Origin: Streptomyces violaceoruber
Lineage (GTDB): Bacteria > Actinomycetota > Actinomycetes > Streptomycetales > Streptomycetaceae
Length of the DNA stretch: 64,000 nucleotides
Assembly (NCBI RefSeq): GCF_033406955.1
Contig: NZ_CP137734.1
Coordinates: 2,604,001-2,668,000 of the forward strand
Reading direction: 5' to 3'
Part shown: positions 58,083 through 64,000 of the stretch, one piece after another
Position numbering within the stretch: position 1 is the stretch's first letter
Layout of the letters: each line of letters begins with the position of its first letter
Made by a program: the position numbers and the translations under genes
The notes under the pieces: generated by a model
Seen by the model: only the letters and a program-made list of their open reading frames with translations
The model's database searches: none
Told to the model about the DNA's origin: nothing

Positions 58083-59060
58083 CTAGAACAGGGCGCGGGC
58101 GAGCGCCCGGCGCGCCGCGGCCACCCGCGGGTCGTCGGCGCCGACCACCTCGAACAGCTCCAGCAACCGCAGCCGTACGGCGTCCCGGTCGTCGCCCGCC
58201 GTGACGCGCACCGTGTCGATGAGGCGCCCGAAGGCGTCCTCCACGTGACCGCCCACCAGGTCCAGGTCGGCGGCGGCGATCTGCGCCTGGGCGTCGCCCG
58301 GCTTGTCGGCCGCTTCCCGACGGACCTTCTGCGGATCGGCGTCCTGCACTCGCTGGAGCAACTCGGCCTGGGCGAGGCCCAGTTTGGCTTCCGTGTTGCC
58401 CGGCTCCTCGGCCAGCACGTTCTTGTAGGCCTGGACGGCGCCGCCCAGGTCGCCCGCGTCCATCGCCTGCACGGCGGCGTCGAGGGCCGCGTCGTGCGGC
58501 CCGGCGGGGCGCTCGGGGGCGGCGGGCCGCTCGGCGCCCGGCTCCGCCTCGGGGTCGACGACGAGACCGGTCAGGCCGAAACGCTCCTCGCCGACCTGCA
58601 CCAGCTGGTCCAGGGTCTGCCGGATCTGCTGCTCGCCCGCGGCCCCCTGGAAGAGCGGCAGCGCCTGTCCGGCGACGACCGCGAACACGGCCGGGATGCC
58701 CTGGACGCCGAACTGCTGCATCAGCATCTGGTTGGCGTCGACGTCGATCTTGGCGAGGAGGAAGCGCCCGTTGTACTCGACGGCGAGCCGCTCCAGGACC
58801 GGGCTCAACTGCTTGCAGGGCTCGCACCACTCGGCCCAGAAGTCGATGACGACCGGGACCTCGGTGGACCGCTGCAGGACATCGCTCTCGAAGCCGGCCT
58901 CGTCGACGTCGATGACGAGGTCGGCCGGGGAGACGGCGCCCGCACCGCCGGTCCGGGCCGCCTCGGCGCGCGCCTGCTCCGCCTTCGCCTTGGCCTCCTG
59001 GGCCTGCTTCACCGCGGCGAGGTCGACGACCCCGCTCATGGACATGTTCCGTGGCTGCAT
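58083..59060 (-). CDS. CnoX/YbbN-like thioredoxin-TPR co-chaperone
   Basis: A 325-residue cytoplasmic protein. ATG 59060 has GGGAGG eight bases upstream. A charged coiled-coil-like N-terminus (AAVKQAQEAKAKAEQARAEAAR) precedes a thioredoxin domain (about 45-160) with active site FWAEWCEPCKQLSP (Cys 79, Cys 82) and cis-Pro GIPAVFAV. TPR-type repeats occupy the C-terminal half (AVQAMDAGDLGGAVQAYKNVL; EPGNTEAKLGLAQAELL), as in E. coli CnoX (YbbN), a holdase that passes substrates to GroEL and DnaK under oxidative stress. The Glu in WCEPC replaces Gly. It is transcribed alone, with the envelope module downstream beyond a hairpin. Confidence 0.92.
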   Translation of the reverse strand: MQPRNMSMSGVVDLAAVKQAQEAKAKAEQARAEAARTGGAGAVSPADLVIDVDEAGFESDVLQRSTEVPVVIDFWAEWCEPCKQLSPVLERLAVEYNGRFLLAKIDVDANQMLMQQFGVQGIPAVFAVVAGQALPLFQGAAGEQQIRQTLDQLVQVGEERFGLTGLVVDPEAEPGAERPAAPERPAGPHDAALDAAVQAMDAGDLGGAVQAYKNVLAEEPGNTEAKLGLAQAELLQRVQDADPQKVRREAADKPGDAQAQIAAADLDLVGGHVEDAFGRLIDTVRVTAGDDRDAVRLRLLELFEVVGADDPRVAAARRALARALF

Positions 59061-59318
59061 GGGTCTATCCTCCCCCGTACGGCGCGCGCGTGTGAAAACC
59101 GGGTCGAAAGCCCGCCCGGATGTGTGCTGTTCGGCGTGTGTACTGCCCGATGCGTGTGCTGCTCGGCGCCGGGTCCCCACCCCACGCCCGTGGTCGTCGC
59201 TGGGGCGCGGGCGGACCCGCGCTTTCGCTACGAGTCGTAGCGTAATGCCAGGACGGCCCGTCGGAACACCCCACCGCCAGACCCCGTCGCGGTGATCTGT
59301 CTCACCACCGGCCGCGTG

Positions 59319-59333
59319 TTACCCGCCGGTTAA
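59319..59333. promoter_or_regulatory. Possible autoregulatory dyad before the TetR gene
   Basis: TTACCCGCCGGTTAA, an imperfect dyad (TTACC/GGTTAA), ends nine bases before the TetR-type ATG. Its right half overlaps the likely -10 (TTAAGG or TAAGGT). The position suits a repressor acting on its own leaderless promoter. Confidence 0.4.
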
Positions 59334-59342
59334 GGTCGGGGG

Positions 59343-60047
59343 ATGCAGAGCAGCACCCCAGCCGGCCGTGCCGGGCGCCCGCGCAGTGCCGCGGCGGACA
59401 CCGCGATCCTGGCCGCGACGCGGGCCGCCCTGGTCGACCTCGGCTGGTCGAAGCTCGCCCTGGGAGACGTCGCCACGAGGGCCGGGGTTGCAAAGACGAC
59501 GCTCTACCGCCGCTGGGCGGGCAAGAACGAGCTGGTCGTGGACGCGGTGGCGGAGCTCTTCGACGAGCTGGAACTGCCCGACCGCGGCTCCCTCGCCGCA
59601 GACATCGAGGGCGTGGTGCTCCAGTTCGCGGCGATCCTGGCCCGCCCTGAGGCCAGGAGCGGCCTGATGGCGGTGGTCGCGGAGTCCACGCGCGACGACG
59701 CGCTGCGCGAGCGCATCCGCACGTCGATCGTCGAACGGCAGAAGCGCCTGGTACTGGAGGGCAGGGCCCGCGCCCAGGCCCGTGGCGAGCTGCCGCCGGA
59801 GACCGATGCGACCGAGGCCGCCCGCACGGCGGACCTCATCTTCGACGTGGTGGCGGGCGCGGTGGTGCACCGCACGCTGGTCAGCGCCCGGGCCGCGGAC
59901 GAGGAGTGGGTGCGCGGCCTGACACAGGTACTGCTGTGGGGCCTGGCCGGCGCCGCCGGGGAGCCCGGGGACAGGGGGGACGGCGGGGACGGCGGAGGCG
60001 TCGGCCCGGGCGGCGGGGCCGACGCGGAACCGGCCGCGCCCCGGTAG
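59343..60047 (+). CDS. TetR-family regulator
   Basis: A 234-residue regulator. The N-terminal helix-turn-helix reads AILAATRAALVDLGWSKLAL then DVATRAGVAKTTLYRRWAGKNELV (about 21-65). The C-terminal ligand domain contains LFDELELPDRGSLAADIEGVV and DLIFDVVAGAVVHRTLVSAR, followed by a Gly/Asp-rich disordered tail (about 208-234). No Shine-Dalgarno precedes the ATG; TAAGGT lies five bases upstream. It converges on the oxidoreductase gene with 26 bases between. Possible targets are itself, or genes preceded by TTACT/AGTAA dyads (envelope module, icmA), which is inference. Confidence 0.92.
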   Translation: MQSSTPAGRAGRPRSAAADTAILAATRAALVDLGWSKLALGDVATRAGVAKTTLYRRWAGKNELVVDAVAELFDELELPDRGSLAADIEGVVLQFAAILARPEARSGLMAVVAESTRDDALRERIRTSIVERQKRLVLEGRARAQARGELPPETDATEAARTADLIFDVVAGAVVHRTLVSARAADEEWVRGLTQVLLWGLAGAAGEPGDRGDGGDGGGVGPGGGADAEPAAPR

Positions 60048-60073
60048 GTAGGACGCGGCCGGTTCGGGCCCGC

Positions 60074-61057
60074 TCAGCGCACGGTGAGGACCAGCTTGCC
60101 CGTGGTGCGGCCGGTCTCCCCCTCGGCGTGTGCCCGGGCCCCCTCGGCGAGCGGGAAGGTGCCGGACACGTGGGCGCGCAGGCTCCCCCGTTCGACGAGA
60201 TCGGCGATGGCGCGCATCCCGGCATGGTCGTGCTCGACGAGCAGGACGACGGCGCGGACCCCGGCCCGCTCGGCCGCGGCGCCGGTGTGCGCGTCGCCCG
60301 GCAGCAGGGAGACGACGATGCCGCCGGGGCGGAGCACACCCACGGAACGGGTGGCGGTCTCCCCGCCGAGCGTGTCGAGGACGACGTCGTAACGCTCCTC
60401 GGTGTCGGTGAAGTCCGCGGAGCGGTAGTCGACGCAGGCGTCCGCACCGAGTTCGCGCAGGAACGCGTGCTTGGGTGCGCTGGCGGTGCCGGTGACGTGC
60501 GCGCCCCGCTCCTTGGCGATCTGTACGGCGAGATGGCCCACGCCGCCGGCCGCCGCGTGGATCAGCACCCGCTGCCCGGCACGGAGGCCGGCCGTGTCGA
60601 CGAGGGCCTGCCAGGCGGTGAGCGCGGCCAGCGGGAGGGCGGCGGCCTGGACGTGGTCGGTCCCGGCGGGCTTGGCGGCGAAGGCGCGGGCCGGTCCGGT
60701 CACGTACTCGGCGTGGGAGCCGTGCCCGTGCGGGTAGGGCAGCATGCCGAACACCTCGTCGCCGGGCCGGAAGAGGGTGACGCCGAAACCGGTCTCCACC
60801 ACGGTGCCGGAGACGTCCCAGCCGAGGGTCAGCGGCGGGGGCGGCAGGAAGATCTTCAGGGCGCGGTGCTTGAAGTCCGTGGGGTTCAGCCCGGCCGCGT
60901 GCACGGCGACGAGGATCTCGCCCGGGCCCGGTGCGGGCCGCGGCAGTTCGGTGGGCCGCAGCACCTCGGGGCCGCCGAGGGCCGTCTGGTGCAGGGCGAG
61001 CATCGTCGGGGCGCCGTGCGGGGAAGCGCCGTTCGCGGGAGTGTCCGTCGAGGTCAT
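60074..61057 (-). CDS. NADP-dependent zinc-free alcohol dehydrogenase/quinone oxidoreductase
   Basis: A 327-residue MDR-superfamily enzyme. GroES-like N-terminal domain (PEVLRPTELPRPAPGPGEIL, NPTDFKHRAL, WDVSGTVVETG), then a Rossmann domain with VLIHAAAGGVGHLAVQIAK (AxxGxxG) and GADACVDY. The zinc ligands of classic alcohol dehydrogenases are absent, placing it with quinone oxidoreductase/enone reductases that use NADPH. The substrate is unknown. ATG 61057 follows a G-run (ATGGGGGC). It is divergent from a GlxA-type AraC regulator gene 69 bases away, which probably regulates it. Confidence 0.92.
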   Translation of the reverse strand: MTSTDTPANGASPHGAPTMLALHQTALGGPEVLRPTELPRPAPGPGEILVAVHAAGLNPTDFKHRALKIFLPPPPLTLGWDVSGTVVETGFGVTLFRPGDEVFGMLPYPHGHGSHAEYVTGPARAFAAKPAGTDHVQAAALPLAALTAWQALVDTAGLRAGQRVLIHAAAGGVGHLAVQIAKERGAHVTGTASAPKHAFLRELGADACVDYRSADFTDTEERYDVVLDTLGGETATRSVGVLRPGGIVVSLLPGDAHTGAAAERAGVRAVVLLVEHDHAGMRAIADLVERGSLRAHVSGTFPLAEGARAHAEGETGRTTGKLVLTVR

Positions 61058-61091
61058 GCCCCCATGCTGGCCATCGGCCCGGGCCCGGACC

Positions 61092-61128
61092 ATGGCAAGA
61101 AGGTCATCCTCCGATACATTCGTGCCAT
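61092..61128. promoter_or_regulatory. Inverted repeat between oxidoreductase and AraC/GlxA regulator
   Basis: ATGGCAAGAA (61092-61101) and TTCGTGCCAT (61119-61128) are inverted copies matching at 9 of 10 positions, centres 27 bases apart. The right arm covers the regulator's start codon, just after a possible -10 TACATT (61115-61120). Likely operator for the AraC-type protein, giving autorepression and control of the divergent gene. Confidence 0.6.
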
Positions 61129-62140
61129 GCTCGCCGACGCCGCCGCCCGCGCGGCCGAACTGGACCGTTTGATGCGCCCGGCGCCCCGCCCCGGCGCCCA
61201 CAAGGTCGCCGTCCTCGCCCTGGACGGCGTCTACCCCTTCGAACTCGGCATCCCGCACCGGGTCCTGGGATCCGCCGACGGGCGCTACGAAGTGCTGTCC
61301 GCGAGCGTCGACGGGCGGCCCGTGCGCACCGACTCGGACCTGACCGTCACCCCGGCGCACGGCCCCGAGGTGCTGGCCGGGGCGGACACCGTGATCGTGC
61401 CGCCGTACGCCGTCACGGCCGCGTCCGCCACCGTGCCGGATCCGCGGGCGCTCGCCGCCCTGGCCCGGGTCCGCCCCGGCACCCGCCTGGTGTCGATCTG
61501 CACCGGCGCCTTCCTGCTGGCCGCCGCCGGTCTCCTGGACGGGCGCCGGGCCACCACCCACTGGGCGCTCACCGACCACTTCCGGGAGCTGTTCCCCCGG
61601 GTGGAGCTGGACGCCGACGTGCTCTTCGTCGACCACGGCGACGTGCTGACCTCGGCGGGCGCGGCGAGCGGTGTCGACGTCTGCCTGCACCTGGTGCGCC
61701 GGGACCACGGCAGCGAGGTCGCCAACCAGGTGGCCCGCCGCTGCGTCGTGCCGCCGTACCGGGACGGCGGCCAGGCGCAGTACATCGAACGGCCGGTGCC
61801 GCCGGCGAGCGGGACGGGCACCGGCCCGACCCGCGACTGGGCGCTGCGCCGGCTGGACCGGCCGCTGTCGCTGGACGAGCTGGCCGCGCACGCGGCGATG
61901 AGCACCCGCACCTTCGCCCGGCGCTTCCGGGAGGAGACCGGTCTGAGTCCCGGGCGCTGGCTGACCCAACAGCGGCTGCGGCGGGCCCGGCACCTGCTGG
62001 AGTCCAGCGACCTGCCGGTGGAACGGGTCGCCCACGAGGTCGGCTTCGCCACCGCCACCTCGCTGCGCCGCCACCTGGCCGCCGAGGCGGGAGTGGCCCC
62101 CTCGGCGTACCGGCGCACCTTCCGCGCCTCGGTGCCGTAG
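61127..62140 (+). CDS. GlxA-type AraC regulator (DJ-1/PfpI domain + AraC HTH)
   Basis: A 337-residue regulator. An N-terminal DJ-1/PfpI-like domain (about 25-205) has VAVLALDGVYPFELGIPHRV and LVSICTGAFLLAAAGLL with the conserved cysteine. The C-terminal AraC domain (about 240-335) has two helix-turn-helix motifs: LDELAAHAAMSTRTFARRFR and ERVAHEVGFATATSLRRHLA. ATG 61127 has TACATT six bases upstream and no Shine-Dalgarno, so a leaderless mRNA is likely. It is divergent from the oxidoreductase and probably controls it through the inverted repeat in the gap. It converges with icmA. Confidence 0.93.
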   Translation: MLADAAARAAELDRLMRPAPRPGAHKVAVLALDGVYPFELGIPHRVLGSADGRYEVLSASVDGRPVRTDSDLTVTPAHGPEVLAGADTVIVPPYAVTAASATVPDPRALAALARVRPGTRLVSICTGAFLLAAAGLLDGRRATTHWALTDHFRELFPRVELDADVLFVDHGDVLTSAGAASGVDVCLHLVRRDHGSEVANQVARRCVVPPYRDGGQAQYIERPVPPASGTGTGPTRDWALRRLDRPLSLDELAAHAAMSTRTFARRFREETGLSPGRWLTQQRLRRARHLLESSDLPVERVAHEVGFATATSLRRHLAAEAGVAPSAYRRTFRASVP

Positions 62141-62169
62141 GGGGCGCCCCGGGTGGGTGCCGGCCTCGC

Positions 62170-63870
<1,701 letters not shown>

Positions 63871-63877
63871 GCCTTCA

Positions 63878-63907
63878 AATTTACTAGGACGTCCAAGTAA
63901 ATGTCGA
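63878..63907 (-). promoter_or_regulatory. icmA promoter with 22-bp operator palindrome in the spacer
   Basis: On the minus strand TCGACA (63907-63902), 18 bases, TAAATT (63883-63878), then seven bases to the A of the icmA ATG: a leaderless promoter. The palindrome 63880-63901 (TTTACTAGGAC and GTCCAAGTAAA halves) is complementary at 10 of 11 pairs and fills the spacer plus part of the -10. Binding there would block RNA polymerase. Confidence 0.7.
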
Positions 63908-63963
63908 TGGGGTACCGCCGTACGGGTGTCCGCACGGCGGTGGGACGGCTCGTGAGGGGCCGG

Positions 63964-64000
63964 TTACGCCTTGACGGGGGCGGGCGCCTCGGTGGCGGCG
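63964..64000 (-). CDS. C-terminal end of a further minus-strand gene
   Basis: The last bases read, on the minus strand, AATEAPAPVKA followed by TAA at 63966-63964. This Ala/Pro-rich tail with a proper stop looks like the end of a gene whose body lies beyond the window. It is upstream of icmA, in the same orientation. Its function cannot be judged from 11 residues. Confidence 0.45.
   Translation of the reverse strand, partial: AATEAPAPVKA

Overview
The window is high-GC actinobacterial DNA and almost certainly a Streptomyces chromosome. Evidence: GC-saturated third codon positions, GTG/TTG starts, ATGA/GTGA stop-start overlaps, a rare TTA (bldA-type) codon, the GlgE/TreS/maltokinase/GlgB pathway, isobutyryl-CoA mutase, lipobox proteins and many leaderless-type promoters. 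Gene order resembles the S. coelicolor pyk-pta-glg region as I remember it; no search was run. I see no prophage, IS element, CRISPR array, complete tRNA or rRNA.

Layout, left to right. (1) 1-6.4 kb: edge of an HATPase regulator gene with a TTA codon, an enoyl-CoA hydratase, two tandem lipoprotein L,D-transpeptidases, and glgX. (2) 6.4-10.1 kb: a four-gene minus-strand operon, ABC-2 exporter ATPase and permease followed by a NarL-type histidine kinase and response regulator. (3) 10.3-17.7 kb: four translationally coupled ABC half-exporters, read as two asymmetric heterodimers, two of them carrying intragenic repeat elements. (4) 18-22.6 kb: two tandem secreted thermolysin-like proteases sharing a promoter module, and a small DUF1990-like gene. 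(5) 22.7-33.2 kb: glycogen/alpha-glucan hub: glgP divergent from glgE-treS-maltokinase-glgB, which converts trehalose to maltose, maltose-1-phosphate and branched glucan. (6) 33.2-40.4 kb: a HelD-type helicase, a predicted small RNA with a near-consensus promoter and its own terminator, MerR-thioredoxin, and a dicarboxylate symporter divergent from a CitA/CitB-type two-component system.

(7) 40.3-44.5 kb: the most unusual block: a STAND (NB-ARC/TPR) ATPase, a four-helix membrane protein and a divergent nucleoside-phosphorylase-like protein. The ATPase and the phosphorylase share the motif GGDHxDFRGGxF, at the front of the ATPase and the tail of the phosphorylase. I read this as a candidate NLR-like signalling or defence module; a decayed XRE/DUF5753 regulator fragment lies next to it. 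(8) 44.6-48.7 kb: sugar ABC importer without its own ATPase, and a DNA-binding regulator. (9) 48.7-54.7 kb: pfkA divergent from pta-ackA-pyk, linking glycolysis to acetate. (10) 54.7-57.4 kb: three-gene actinobacterial envelope module. (11) 58-64 kb: CnoX-like thioredoxin/TPR protein, TetR regulator, quinone-oxidoreductase-like gene divergent from a GlxA/AraC regulator, icmA, and the tail of one more gene.

Starts were chosen from Shine-Dalgarno spacing, coupling overlaps, or a -10 hexamer 6-8 bases before the start codon (leaderless). Family assignments come from motifs read by eye.
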